From contig CP070743.1 in the NCBI GenBank assembly GCA_020348185.1, forward strand, positions 1,131,462 through 1,157,382: a stretch of DNA of 25,921 nucleotides, in the 5' to 3' direction. Each line of letters begins with the position of its first letter. The first letter of the stretch is position 1. Positions 8,317 to 16,234 of this stretch are shown piece after piece. The stretch is from Nitrospirota bacterium. GTDB lineage: Bacteria; Nitrospirota; Nitrospiria; Nitrospirales; UBA8639. A program made the translations under genes and the position numbers. Below the pieces are notes generated by a model, which saw only the letters and a program-made list of their open reading frames with translations, made no database searches and was not told the DNA's origin.

Positions 8317-10560
8317 ATGTCAACACAACCTGACATTATTTACACAAAAGTGGATGAAGCGCCTGAATTGGCGAGTGGATCCTTCCTACCAATAATTCAA
8401 GCCTTCGCCAATTCGGCTGGCGTGAACGTCGGCAGGAAAGATATTTCGCTTGCTGGGAGAATCATTTCCCAGTTTCCGGAAAGACTAAAGCCGGAGCAAC
8501 AACAACCTGACGATTTGGCTCTTTTGGGGGAAATGGTCGAGACCCCCGATGCCAATGTCATCAAGCTACCGAATATCAGTGCCTCTATCCCTCAAATACA
8601 GGGGGCGGTCAAAGAATTGCAATCCCAAGGGTATGACATCCCAGATTATCCGGAAGACCCTAAAACTGATGAGGAAAAGGAAATCAAAGCCAAGTTTGAT
8701 AAGGTCAAGGGCAGCGCGGTCAATCCGGTCTTGAGGCAAGGAAACTCAGACCGTCGGGCTTCCACCTCGGTCAAGGATTTCGCAAAAAAACATCCGCACA
8801 AAATGGGGAAATGGACCAAAGACTCTCAATCGCACGTGGCGCACATGACCACCGGAGATTTTCGCTCCAATGAAAAGTCCGCCACGATCACAGAGCAGAA
8901 TGCCGGGAAGGGCAGAATCGAGTTTGTTGGCGCGGATGGAAGCACTAAGGTGCTGAAAGATAAACTGACACTCGACAAGGGTGATGTGGCCGATGCTACC
9001 AAGATGAGCGCCAGCGCGCTCAATCAATTTTTCAAGGAGCAAATCGCCGATGCAAAAAAGAGTGGCATTTTGCTCTCGCTCCACATGAAGGCCACCATGA
9101 TGAAAGTCTCCGATCCCATCATTTTTGGCCACGCCGTGACGGTCTATTTTGAAGATGTGTTTAAGAAACATGAAAAGGTCTTTAATGAATTGGGGGTGAA
9201 TCCGAACAACGGGCTCGGTGATGTATACGCCAAAATTGGCAAATTGCCTGAGGCTCAACAAGAGGACATCAAGGCAGACATTCAAGCTGCCCTGAAAAAT
9301 GGACCAGATCTCGCCATGGTGGATTCGGATAAGGGTATTACCAACCTCCATGTACCCAGTGACATCATTATTGATGCCTCCTTGGCTGCAGCTATTCGGA
9401 CATCAGGGAAAATGTGGGGCCCGGACGGGAAAGAGCATGATACCAAGGCCATGGTTCCGGACCACAGTTATGCCGGCATTTATCAGGCCGTGGTCGAATT
9501 TTGTCAGGAGAATGGCGAATTCAATCCTGCCACGATGGGCAGTGTTCCCAACGTGGGCCTGATGGCACAAAAAGCAGAGGAATACGGATCGCACGATAAA
9601 ACCTTTGAAGCGCCTGCCAAAGGGACTATTCGCGTGATTGATGGAGCGGGAAATGTCCTGCATCAACACGAGGTTGAAAAAGGGGATATCTGGCGCATGT
9701 GCACGGTCAAGGATATTCCGATCCAGGACTGGGTGAAGTTGGCCGTTCATCGAGCCCGAGCGTCTTCCACTCCTGTGGTGTTCTGGTTGGATAAAACCAG
9801 GGCGCATGACGCACAAATTATTGAAAAACTCAATCGCTATTTAAAGGATCATGATACAAAAGGTCTGGATATTCAAATTATGGCGCCGGTGGATGCGATG
9901 AAGCACTCGCTCAAACGCGCCAAAGAAGGGAAAGACACCATTGCCGCAACAGGCAATGTGCTTCGGGATTATCTTACCGACCTATTCCCCATCTTAGAGT
10001 TGGGGACCAGTGCCAAAATGTTGTCCATTGTCCCGTTGATCAAAGGCGGCGGTTTGTTTGAGACAGGAGCCGGAGGTTCAGCTCCCAAACACGTGCAACA
10101 ATTCCTCAAAGAAGGGCATTTACGATGGGATTCGCTTGGTGAATTCTTAGCACTGGCGGAATCGTTTGCTCATTTAAGTCGAACTCACGGAAACAAAAAG
10201 GCCCAGGTTCTGGCGGATACCCTTGACCGGGCCACAGGCAAATTAATGGAAAACAGAAAGAATCCAGGACGCGTGCTTGGTGAGTTGGATAATGCCGGCA
10301 GCCATGTCTACGAAGCCCTCTATTGGGCTCAAGAGCTAGCCGCCCAAAATGACGATCAGGATATCAAAAAGCAGTTTAGGCCAATCGCCCAAGAACTTGA
10401 GGAAAACCTCGATAAGATCCTTGAAGAGCTGAAAGCTGCGAAAGGAAAGGCCATTGACATCGGCGGGTATTATCACCCCGACCCAGCAAAAGTAAAAGCC
10501 GCCATGCGTCCAAGTACCACACTCAATAAAATCTTGGACAAATTGGGCTCGGCGGCTTGA
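8317..10560 (+). CDS. icd: Monomeric-type NADP-dependent isocitrate dehydrogenase
   Basis: Interconverts isocitrate and 2-oxoglutarate with NADP(H); in an rTCA organism it would work in the carboxylating direction, consuming the product of 2-oxoglutarate synthase. The 747 residues fit the large monomeric family (about 740 aa), which is unrelated in length to the 420-aa dimeric enzymes. Recognisable blocks are QGNSDRRAS near 145 (substrate loop with the conserved Ser and Arg), LSLHMKATMMKVSDP near 255 (catalytic Lys), VFWLDKTRAHDAQ near 490 and TGAGGSAPKHVQQF near 590 (NADP side). An ATG preceded by GAGGA marks the start. It is divergent from aclB and closed by a strong terminator, so it is probably monocistronic. 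A monomeric NADP enzyme is known in Chlorobium, another rTCA organism. Confidence 0.97.
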   Translation: MSTQPDIIYTKVDEAPELASGSFLPIIQAFANSAGVNVGRKDISLAGRIISQFPERLKPEQQQPDDLALLGEMVETPDANVIKLPNISASIPQIQGAVKELQSQGYDIPDYPEDPKTDEEKEIKAKFDKVKGSAVNPVLRQGNSDRRASTSVKDFAKKHPHKMGKWTKDSQSHVAHMTTGDFRSNEKSATITEQNAGKGRIEFVGADGSTKVLKDKLTLDKGDVADATKMSASALNQFFKEQIADAKKSGILLSLHMKATMMKVSDPIIFGHAVTVYFEDVFKKHEKVFNELGVNPNNGLGDVYAKIGKLPEAQQEDIKADIQAALKNGPDLAMVDSDKGITNLHVPSDIIIDASLAAAIRTSGKMWGPDGKEHDTKAMVPDHSYAGIYQAVVEFCQENGEFNPATMGSVPNVGLMAQKAEEYGSHDKTFEAPAKGTIRVIDGAGNVLHQHEVEKGDIWRMCTVKDIPIQDWVKLAVHRARASSTPVVFWLDKTRAHDAQIIEKLNRYLKDHDTKGLDIQIMAPVDAMKHSLKRAKEGKDTIAATGNVLRDYLTDLFPILELGTSAKMLSIVPLIKGGGLFETGAGGSAPKHVQQFLKEGHLRWDSLGEFLALAESFAHLSRTHGNKKAQVLADTLDRATGKLMENRKNPGRVLGELDNAGSHVYEALYWAQELAAQNDDQDIKKQFRPIAQELEENLDKILEELKAAKGKAIDIGGYYHPDPAKVKAAMRPSTTLNKILDKLGSAA

Positions 10561-10614
10561 TCTGAAAAAAGTCTGTCTTCAGTTAATATCATATTAAAAG
10601 GGACTATGAAGTAG

Positions 10615-10656
10615 ACGAGCCCTGGCAAAGACAATTTGCCAGGGCTCGTTAGTTTT
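10615..10656 (+). terminator. Strong intrinsic terminator after icd
   Basis: A perfect 15-bp stem (left arm 10615-10629, right arm 10635-10649) with a 5-nt loop is followed by TAGTTTTT. It lies 55 nt after the icd stop and fits a rho-independent terminator on the plus strand, isolating icd from the DoxX-like gene. Confidence 0.92.
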
Positions 10657-10741
10657 TACCCGAACAAATGGGATTTCAAATTCGGGGGTTCGTCCACTTT
10701 ATAACAGATGTCACGCTTGCCCTTCCGCATGAAAAAAAATT

Positions 10742-11107
10742 ATGAAAAAGATATTGAAAACGAGTTTATGGGTCTTTTTTGCTATCTTTTTTCTAATGGC
10801 CGGTGGGTCGAAGCTTTTGAATCCTGACGCCCATGTCGAGAAATTTTTGAATTGGGGTTATCCTCTGTGGTTTCTTTACGTGACGGGAATTATCGAGGTT
10901 GGGGGTGCGATTGGTCTGGTATGTCCAGCAGCAAGATTTTATTCTACCCTCATCTTGAGTGCGACGATGGTCGGAGCCACGGTCACCCATCTCAAGGCAG
11001 GAGAGTTGGAAGCGGTGTCCGTCACCTTATTTCTTCTCGTCTTTCTTATTGTCCTAACCTGGACTTTACGTTCTTCAAAATTCCCTTCTTCCAATTCCGT
11101 CACCTAA
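10742..11107 (+). CDS. DoxX-like small integral membrane protein
   Basis: A 121-residue hydrophobic protein with about four predicted membrane helices (near residues 7-24, 42-61, 65-84 and 89-108). The motif FLMAGGSKLLNPDAH after the first helix and the GIIEVGGAIGLV helix are typical of the DoxX/DoxX-like superfamily. Family members have been linked to quinone-related redox or sulfur metabolism, but most are uncharacterised, so no reaction is assigned. The start at 10742 has only an A-rich region upstream and no clear Shine-Dalgarno. An ATG at 10729 is in another frame. It stands alone between the icd terminator and the convergent pilus operon. Confidence 0.75.
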   Translation: MKKILKTSLWVFFAIFFLMAGGSKLLNPDAHVEKFLNWGYPLWFLYVTGIIEVGGAIGLVCPAARFYSTLILSATMVGATVTHLKAGELEAVSVTLFLLVFLIVLTWTLRSSKFPSSNSVT

Positions 11108-11131
11108 CGTTCTGATATCTTTCCTCTCATG

Positions 11132-11163
11132 CCAACCCTCCCCCCAAAGAGGTGGGGAGTTGG
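11132..11163. terminator. Hairpin between convergent doxX-like gene and pilX-like gene
   Basis: CTCCCC pairs with GGGGAG, extended by CCAA/TTGG after a two-base bulge, with a 10-nt loop. It sits in the short gap between two converging genes, as a bidirectional terminator would. No U-tract follows in either direction, so the call is tentative. Confidence 0.4.
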
Positions 11164-11197
11164 AATTCAGTGAAAATTTCTACTGAAATAAAGGCCT

Positions 11198-12520
11198 TCA
11201 CATGAGCTGCCGCCATTGAGTTATGGTCAGTGGTCGGCTCAAGAGACTTGTCTTTATCGCGCAGCTATCATAGATAATGCTCAGCTCGCCAGCGAGATGT
11301 GTAACTTGATCACTCCACACTCCTCCCCCAATCTTGATAGGACCGTTTGAGCCATCGAGGATAAGGGTTCCGCTATTCACCATAAGCCCGTGCCAATTGA
11401 AAGGGCCTTTGATCTGGACGTGGCCTTCGACTAACAACACGCCAAAACCGACAGTGTTTTGAATGGTGAACATCCCTGTATTCCTCACGTCGGTATAAAC
11501 CGTCCATGGATCAGTAGAACTCCCAAGGGTGACACCAATCTGGTCAGTTGTGAGTAGACGCGCCCCTTTTCTTAATGATCCAATCGTTGAGGGCATATCA
11601 ATTTCCAAAGGACCTTGAGACGGACCCGGGGGATCTCCTTGGAAAGTCGCATTCCCGATGGTGACTGATGGAGTCAGGTTATACACGGGAGCCCTTGAAG
11701 ATGCAGCACCGCAATTGTCGACCCCGGTAATAGTACTTGAAGTTCCTTTCAAAGAAACCCCGTTCCGCGCATAGAGGGCACCGAGCGTCCTTGGCCCCGG
11801 ATGATGAATAACCTCCACCTCGATAACCGACGAGGCACCTTTCAAAGTCGCGTGAGCTGTCAACATTTCAACAGGGAACACATCCGTGATTCTCGTTGTC
11901 GTAAATTCGATTGGCATGGTCGAATCGTTTGTGGGGTACCCATAAAAAATGACATTTCCCCGTTTCCCCTTCGTATGTTTCTTTAAAATTCCATCGCTAT
12001 CAAGATAGTGAGGACTCCCAGGACGGTGTCCATGGTTTTCGGCTTCGTATTCCGTTTTGTGTCGAACCTTCACCCAGTAAGGCAAGGCAGTTTGAAAGCT
12101 GTTCCCCACGATCGCGGTGTTGGTCTGTGAACTTTGTGTGGGGATGTAATTGGTCGATCGTTCTGAATAGCTCTCGTCATCGAGCGGCTTCCAGTCTGAC
12201 GAAGTGAGGATATAGGCCGACCATTGGCTGTTGTAATTAGACTCGGGATCTCCAATAAATCCTTGAGTTCCGGAAGAAGACCCTCTCAATCGAGCACGGA
12301 CTTCTTCTATTCCTGCTTCAGCCAGATAGAAGGCTTCTTTTCCACGACGGTAATTCCCACTTATTGAAATTTCCGTCGAGGTGGCTATCAAAATTGATGT
12401 CCCCATCAGACCCACGATTGTCATAAGGATTAAGGCCGCTAATAAGGCTATTCCCTGGCACTCACCTCGTAGGATGTTGAAAATGCCCAGGCTACAACCG
12501 TTTCGAGTTTCAGGTTTCAT
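11198..12520 (-). CDS. pilX: PilX-like minor pilin / type IV pilus assembly protein
   Basis: Last gene of the minor-pilin operon. The N-terminus has a short leader ending in QG, then a hydrophobic helix (residues about 23-46, IALLAALILM onward), then the PilX-type continuation STEISISGNYRRGKEAFYLAEAGIEEVRARL. The position-5 Glu of typical pilins is absent, as is usual in PilX. At 440 residues it is more than twice the length of classical PilX. The extra C-terminal half is Gly/Ser/Thr-rich with two cysteines (DNCGAA and DSCAI) that could form a disulfide, and it probably adopts an extracellular beta-rich fold. The ATG at 12520 lies inside a heptamer repeat and has no obvious Shine-Dalgarno. 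No PilY1 tip adhesin follows within the window. Role in pilus priming or adhesion is inferred from the family and context. Confidence 0.8.
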   Translation of the reverse strand: MKPETRNGCSLGIFNILRGECQGIALLAALILMTIVGLMGTSILIATSTEISISGNYRRGKEAFYLAEAGIEEVRARLRGSSSGTQGFIGDPESNYNSQWSAYILTSSDWKPLDDESYSERSTNYIPTQSSQTNTAIVGNSFQTALPYWVKVRHKTEYEAENHGHRPGSPHYLDSDGILKKHTKGKRGNVIFYGYPTNDSTMPIEFTTTRITDVFPVEMLTAHATLKGASSVIEVEVIHHPGPRTLGALYARNGVSLKGTSSTITGVDNCGAASSRAPVYNLTPSVTIGNATFQGDPPGPSQGPLEIDMPSTIGSLRKGARLLTTDQIGVTLGSSTDPWTVYTDVRNTGMFTIQNTVGFGVLLVEGHVQIKGPFNWHGLMVNSGTLILDGSNGPIKIGGGVWSDQVTHLAGELSIIYDSCAIKTSLLSRPLTITQWRQLM

Positions 12521-12527
12521 GTTTCAG
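12500..12527 (-). repeat. Four tandem heptamers covering the pilX start codon
   Basis: Plus-strand units GTTTCGA, GTTTCAG, GTTTCAT and GTTTCAG lie head to tail at 12500-12527. On the coding strand the third unit contains the ATG of the pilX-like gene. The next base G at 12528 starts no further full unit. Confidence 0.8.
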
Positions 12528-12603
12528 GTAAAAAGGCTCAAAGGCTTGAATGTTGGTACATGTAATTTCTTAACCAATTTTTCAAGTCGCACCACACTTC
12601 TCA

Positions 12604-13239
12604 TCAAAGTCCTAAGTTCCTTGGCGTCACTCGCGACTGAAGGGTGATCTTGCGGTAACCTCCGTTGTACGGATACTGAGGATCGGCCTTCTCCGTTCGC
12701 GCGGTAATCGACACCTCAACCTGACGAATATTTTCCGAGTGGGTCGTAATTTTCCCCTCACGGTCGAAATACTTCACTGAAAAAGTTTCAATGTTTTCTG
12801 ACACCGGTTGTCGCCCCCCGCCAGTATTCCGGCGAAGAGTCATGGTATCGGAATCATGCGAAATGACAATTGATTCATTGGAATCGGTGGGAACACCATT
12901 CCCATTGAGGTCGGCGTGAATTGCCAATTCACTTAAATCAAAGGTAATTCCGAAAAAATCATTCCCCTTGAGAGCATCCCGATTCACTCCTCGAGGATCA
13001 AGGCCCGCCATCTGGAGCTCCCGTGAGACCAAGTCCAGGGCCGCCCTGGCTTGTTGCTGCATATCAAGGATATTTTCTCGAATGGCTTGATTTTTTACCT
13101 GATAGAGATACAAGTGGTAGATGACACCAAGGGTGAAGCTGCTTAAGGCCAAGGCCAGGACCACTTCCACAAGGGTAAATCCCCGATTTTTTCTCTTTTC
13201 ACCGGCGATACCTAATCTTTTCATCATCGGTGGATTCAC
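12604..13239 (-). CDS. pilW: PilW-like minor pilin
   Basis: Prepilin with a class III signal: a basic leader ends in KNRG, followed by FTLVEVVLALALSSF with the conserved Glu at position 5 of the mature protein. Residues about 21-45 form the pilin helix. The segment DMQQQARAALDLVSRELQMAGLDPRG is characteristic of the PilW family, and the C-terminal part is a beta-rich globular domain. The product has 211 residues from a GTG at 13239. That start is supported by GAGGGGG six nt upstream, which is itself the edge of a REP-like repeat. ATG codons four and five codons downstream lack such a site. Processing by the operon's own prepilin peptidase is expected. It would prime pilus assembly with the PilV-, FimT- and PilX-like proteins. 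Confidence 0.85.
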   Translation of the reverse strand: MNPPMMKRLGIAGEKRKNRGFTLVEVVLALALSSFTLGVIYHLYLYQVKNQAIRENILDMQQQARAALDLVSRELQMAGLDPRGVNRDALKGNDFFGITFDLSELAIHADLNGNGVPTDSNESIVISHDSDTMTLRRNTGGGRQPVSENIETFSVKYFDREGKITTHSENIRQVEVSITARTEKADPQYPYNGGYRKITLQSRVTPRNLGL

Positions 13240-13245
13240 TACTTA

Positions 13246-13281
13246 CCCCCTCACCCTGCCCTCTCCCTAAAAGGGAGAGGG
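13246..13281. repeat. REP-like palindromic element between pilV and pilW
   Basis: A 9-bp perfect stem (CCCTCTCCC at 13259-13267 and GGGAGAGGG at 13273-13281, 5-nt loop) is preceded by CCCCCTCACCCTG. This composition (CCCTCACCCTGCCCTCTCCC type) resembles REP elements dispersed in many bacterial genomes. One edge serves as the apparent ribosome site of pilW. No REP-associated transposase gene is in the window. Confidence 0.65.
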
Positions 13282-13325
13282 TATTCAAATTTCTGAAAAT
13301 GAAGGATTTCAGGTTTTTCTGAATC

Positions 13326-13733
13326 CTATTCTGCAAGGATGGTGGCTAGGGAAATGGCATGTCGGTCTGAATCCCAGGCGACCTTCACGGTTATGGTCTG
13401 CAACCCAGGGGCGGGAGTATTGGGCTTTGTTGTGACGATCCTTTCAAATAACGGTTCACCGGGTATGCTGCCGTATGGCTCGACTTGGGAGCGTTCGTCT
13501 GACAATGCGGGGCGATAGCCTACTCGACGGATCTCTTCCAGCGAATCTTGTGCCAGAGTGACGACCTTGGTCATTTTTCGGCTTAAGGCTGATCCTTTGA
13601 TAGCCACGGTACTAAACCCCGCTATTCCTAGAACCACGATCGACACCAGCATCATCGCCACCAGCACTTCCAGGAGACTGATTCCTTGGTTATTCCCGAT
13701 AGTCTTTCTGGAACTCCGTCGCGAGCTCATCAT
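13326..13733 (-). CDS. pilV: PilV-like minor pilin
   Basis: A 135-residue prepilin. The leader ends in GNNQG and is followed by ISLLEVLVAMMLVSIVVLGIAGFS, giving cleavage before Ile and Glu at mature position 5. The small C-terminal globular part contains TLAQDSLEEIRRVGY, which is common in PilV-type proteins. The start codon overlaps the stop of the FimT-like gene by 4 nt (ATGA), indicating translational coupling. An 86-nt gap holding a REP-like hairpin separates it from pilW. It could equally be called GspI-like, but the neighbours PilW and PilX favour the pilus name. Confidence 0.82.
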   Translation of the reverse strand: MMSSRRSSRKTIGNNQGISLLEVLVAMMLVSIVVLGIAGFSTVAIKGSALSRKMTKVVTLAQDSLEEIRRVGYRPALSDERSQVEPYGSIPGEPLFERIVTTKPNTPAPGLQTITVKVAWDSDRHAISLATILAE

Positions 13734-14290
13734 GAACGATCAACCAATGATTGCACTTTAACCCGACCAGTAATACCAACAGAGATGCTTTTGGAACCGG
13801 CGGAATTCTTCAGAGTTACTGTCCCAAGGTTCGAGGCAGTTCCGCGAGGATGAAATATCGGATTGTTCGTCGAGGTCAGTGTGACATCAATATAGTCTGT
13901 TTGGATATTTCGTGTAACGAGGAGTTCTCCAGGATCCGGCTTCCCATTACTATTATCGTCATCCAGAATGTTGTAATGATGAGCATCTACAAAGGTCACT
14001 CGATGCTTGTTTCCCTGTATCACGGCTTGCATCTTTGCTCCCCTGAAATCCGAGACCACTTGCCTTGTTGCACCATTCAAACGCCATTTTGGTAATTGAG
14101 ATGTCAGCCAGCTTTGACTCAGCAGGGCGACCATGATGAAAATACTCATCACAATCATCAATTCCACCAAAGTATATCCTCGGTTGGAATTGCCTTGATC
14201 TTTAGATTGATCCTGAACTAATTCTCCCATTGGCCAACCCCGTATCCATTGCCTCTGATGACGGGACGTCTGAATTCGCCCTTGAGTCAT
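13730..14290 (-). CDS. fimT: FimT/GspH-like minor pilin
   Basis: Prepilin of the GspH/FimT family. The cleavage motif is SNRG then YTLVELMIVMSIFIMVALLSQ, with Glu at mature position 5. The continuation NGATRQVVSDFRGAKMQAVIQGNKH is typical of the GspH/FimT globular domain. I start it at the ATG at 14290, which overlaps the prepilin peptidase stop by 4 nt and has GGAG seven nt upstream. This gives 186 residues with a long 38-residue leader. An internal ATG at 14230 would give a more usual 18-residue leader but has a poorer ribosome site. The frame is open further upstream inside the peptidase gene, which I regard as shadow coding. Confidence 0.84.
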   Translation of the reverse strand: MTQGRIQTSRHQRQWIRGWPMGELVQDQSKDQGNSNRGYTLVELMIVMSIFIMVALLSQSWLTSQLPKWRLNGATRQVVSDFRGAKMQAVIQGNKHRVTFVDAHHYNILDDDNSNGKPDPGELLVTRNIQTDYIDVTLTSTNNPIFHPRGTASNLGTVTLKNSAGSKSISVGITGRVKVQSLVDRS

Positions 14291-15081
14291 TGAATCACTC
14301 CGAGATACCACGCCATGATCTCGGGGCCAAACAGTAATGAGATCAACGCTCCCAGCGCCAGATACGGTCCGAAGGGCATATATTGTCCGCGCTTCATGGC
14401 ACTTACGGCTATGAGGCCTACCCCCACCAAGGCTCCAAGAATGGAGGCAATCATGAGAGTGGCGAGGGCAAGTTGCCAACCCAAAAACGCTCCAACCATT
14501 GCCAGCAGTTTAATGTCGCCTCCGCCAAGACCTTCCTTTCCGAACAAGAATGGACTAATCCACGCCATCGCTAAGAGGACCCCTCCACCGACAATAACCC
14601 CAAGGAGGGAATTAACGAATCCAACAGGGAGAATCCACAATGAACACAGCACGCCCAAAATAATACCTGGAAGAGTAATGGCATCGGGGATCATGAGATA
14701 ATCCCAGTCAATCCAGGTAATTATGAGCAGGGCAGAAAAAAATACTCCATACGCGAGGGCCGGCCACCCCCATCCAACGCGCCACAGGATAGCGACATAT
14801 CCCACACCATTCACCAGCTCCACAATGGGATAGCGATAGGGGATGGAAGACCGACATTTGCGGCAACGTCCACCCAGAAGCATGAAACTCAGCACAGGGA
14901 CATTGTCATACCATGGAATGTTCTGCCCGCACGCCGGACATGCCGATCGAGGTGTGACAATGGATTGCTCACGTGGCAGGCGGTAGATGCAGACCGTCAG
15001 AAAGCTTCCGATAATGGTCCCGAAGACAAACACTCCCAACTCCATGATCCCAAAAGGCAGTATGAGGCTTCCTTCTTGCAT
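14287..15081 (-). CDS. pilD: Prepilin leader peptidase / N-methyltransferase
   Basis: Membrane aspartic peptidase (family A24) that removes prepilin leaders and usually N-methylates the new N-terminus. The 264 residues show the full bifunctional layout: first helix with GTIIGSFLTVCIYRLP, then the cytoplasmic methyltransferase domain with two CxxC pairs (CPAC and CRKC), then about six further helices. The catalytic aspartates are seen in ITWIDWDYLMIPD and GGGDIKLL. It is the first gene of the pilus operon, and its substrates are the four downstream pilins. An ATG at 15081 lies directly against AGGGAG; an ATG at 15045 (MELGVFVF) is a possible alternative start. Confidence 0.94.
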   Translation of the reverse strand: MQEGSLILPFGIMELGVFVFGTIIGSFLTVCIYRLPREQSIVTPRSACPACGQNIPWYDNVPVLSFMLLGGRCRKCRSSIPYRYPIVELVNGVGYVAILWRVGWGWPALAYGVFFSALLIITWIDWDYLMIPDAITLPGIILGVLCSLWILPVGFVNSLLGVIVGGGVLLAMAWISPFLFGKEGLGGGDIKLLAMVGAFLGWQLALATLMIASILGALVGVGLIAVSAMKRGQYMPFGPYLALGALISLLFGPEIMAWYLGVIQ

Positions 15082-15115
15082 CTCCCTATTCTCAAGGATT
15101 ACGTAGAATTCTGTG

Positions 15116-15145
15116 TTTACATTCGAGGTTCCAGCCTGCTAGTAT
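15116..15145 (+). promoter_or_regulatory. Candidate promoter of the LuxR-type regulator
   Basis: TTTACA (15116-15121) and TAGTAT (15140-15145) are 18 nt apart. The gene's ATG is 50 nt downstream. The promoter lies in the 114-nt divergent space shared with the pilus operon, so the two units could be co-regulated. Confidence 0.45.
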
Positions 15146-15195
15146 CCCTTAAATAGTTAAGCGGTAGTAAAAGATTTGAGGAGGCATATTACGTC

Positions 15196-15456
15196 ATGGC
15201 TACCAAATCCAAGTCAAAAAAGCGAGAATTACCGCCGATTAGGCGTAAACGCCCCGAAGCTCTGACAGATCGTGAACAGGAAATCTTGCAACTGATTTGG
15301 TCAGGGTTAAAAAATAAAGAAATCGCCCACCGTTTGAAAATCAGCGTAAAAACGGTAGAAGCGCATCGGGCAAATATGATGAAAAAGGTTCGCGTCTCCA
15401 ATGCCGCGCAGCTTTTGAACGCGGCAATCCAGGAAGGTCTCATTCAGATTAGATAA
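15196..15456 (+). CDS. Stand-alone LuxR/GerE-type helix-turn-helix protein
   Basis: An 86-residue protein that is almost only a LuxR-type DNA-binding domain. After a basic N-terminus comes LTDREQEILQLIWSGLKNKEIAHRLKISVKTVEAHRANMMKKVRV, the four-helix GerE fold with its recognition helix in KTVEAHRANMMKK. There is no receiver, autoinducer-binding or ATPase domain, so signal input would need a partner or expression control. GAGGAGG lies 11 nt before the ATG. It is divergent from the pilus operon, and its stop overlaps the convergent rRNA methyltransferase stop region by 8 nt. Control of the pilus genes is an inference from position only. Confidence 0.88.
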   Translation: MATKSKSKKRELPPIRRKRPEALTDREQEILQLIWSGLKNKEIAHRLKISVKTVEAHRANMMKKVRVSNAAQLLNAAIQEGLIQIR

Positions 15457-16234
15457 CTCCTTCTCCTTTTCCCTTATTTTCTCGCCGCTGCCGAACTGCT
15501 TCGAATAACACAATCGCCACTGTCACGGATAGATTCAGCGATTCAATCTGGCCCAACATCGGGATCGTGACTCGTTCATCACACTTTTTCTTGACACCGG
15601 GTCGAATGCCTTCTCCTTCGGCTCCAAACACCAATGCCACAGGCTCTCGTAGATCCATCGCCATATAGGGAGTGGAGGCCGAGGGATCCAAGGCATAGGT
15701 CCTCACCCCACAATCTTTGAGTTTTTCGATGAGCCTGCTGGTATTACGGGATCGGGCGACTTGAACATATTCGATGGCCCCGGCAGAGGCTTTGGCTACA
15801 CCGGCCGTCAAGCCAACCGAGCGACGCTCAGGGATAAACACTCCATGGACGCCAGCGGCATCAGCTGTTCTTAAGACGGCACCAAGATTTTGGGGATCCT
15901 GGATACTGTCGAAAACCACCAGGAGGGCAGGACTCGTATGCTGAACAGCATGGTCAAGGAGATCTTGTTCCTCAGTATAGGCTTTGGCCCCAACCAAACC
16001 GACAATCCCTTGATGACGTCCATGAGGAACGAACCGGTCTAATCGTGCGGGTGGATCAATGTGAATCGGAATTCGCTTGGTTCGCGCAAGTTGAACAAGG
16101 TCAGAAAATTGACGATCGGGCCGAACGACATGAATCCGCAAAAGCGGTCGCGTGTTAGCCCGAAGAATTTCCCGAAGGGTATGCAACCCATAGACCACCT
16201 CCGGTTGATCACCGCTTCCATCGGGTTGTACCAT
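15449..16234 (-). CDS. rlmB: SpoU/TrmH-family RNA 2'-O-methyltransferase (RlmB-like)
   Basis: SAM-dependent ribose methyltransferase with a trefoil knot, most likely methylating 23S rRNA G2251. From the ATG at 16234 the product has 261 residues. An N-terminal substrate-binding domain starts EVVYGLHTLREILRAN. The SpoU motifs follow: motif 1 DSIQDPQNLGAVLRTADAAG, motif 2 ALVFGAEGEGI and motif 3 IPMLGQIESLNLSVTVAIVLFE. GAGGACAGG precedes this ATG. The frame is open back to 16369, but those extra 45 residues are basic, unlike the family, and lie inside cysS. The chosen start overlaps the cysS end by 26 nt. Cysteinyl-tRNA synthetase next to an RlmB-like gene is a common bacterial pairing. The exact rRNA site is inferred. 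Confidence 0.9.
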   Translation of the reverse strand: MVQPDGSGDQPEVVYGLHTLREILRANTRPLLRIHVVRPDRQFSDLVQLARTKRIPIHIDPPARLDRFVPHGRHQGIVGLVGAKAYTEEQDLLDHAVQHTSPALLVVFDSIQDPQNLGAVLRTADAAGVHGVFIPERRSVGLTAGVAKASAGAIEYVQVARSRNTSRLIEKLKDCGVRTYALDPSASTPYMAMDLREPVALVFGAEGEGIRPGVKKKCDERVTIPMLGQIESLNLSVTVAIVLFEAVRQRRENKGKGEGVI

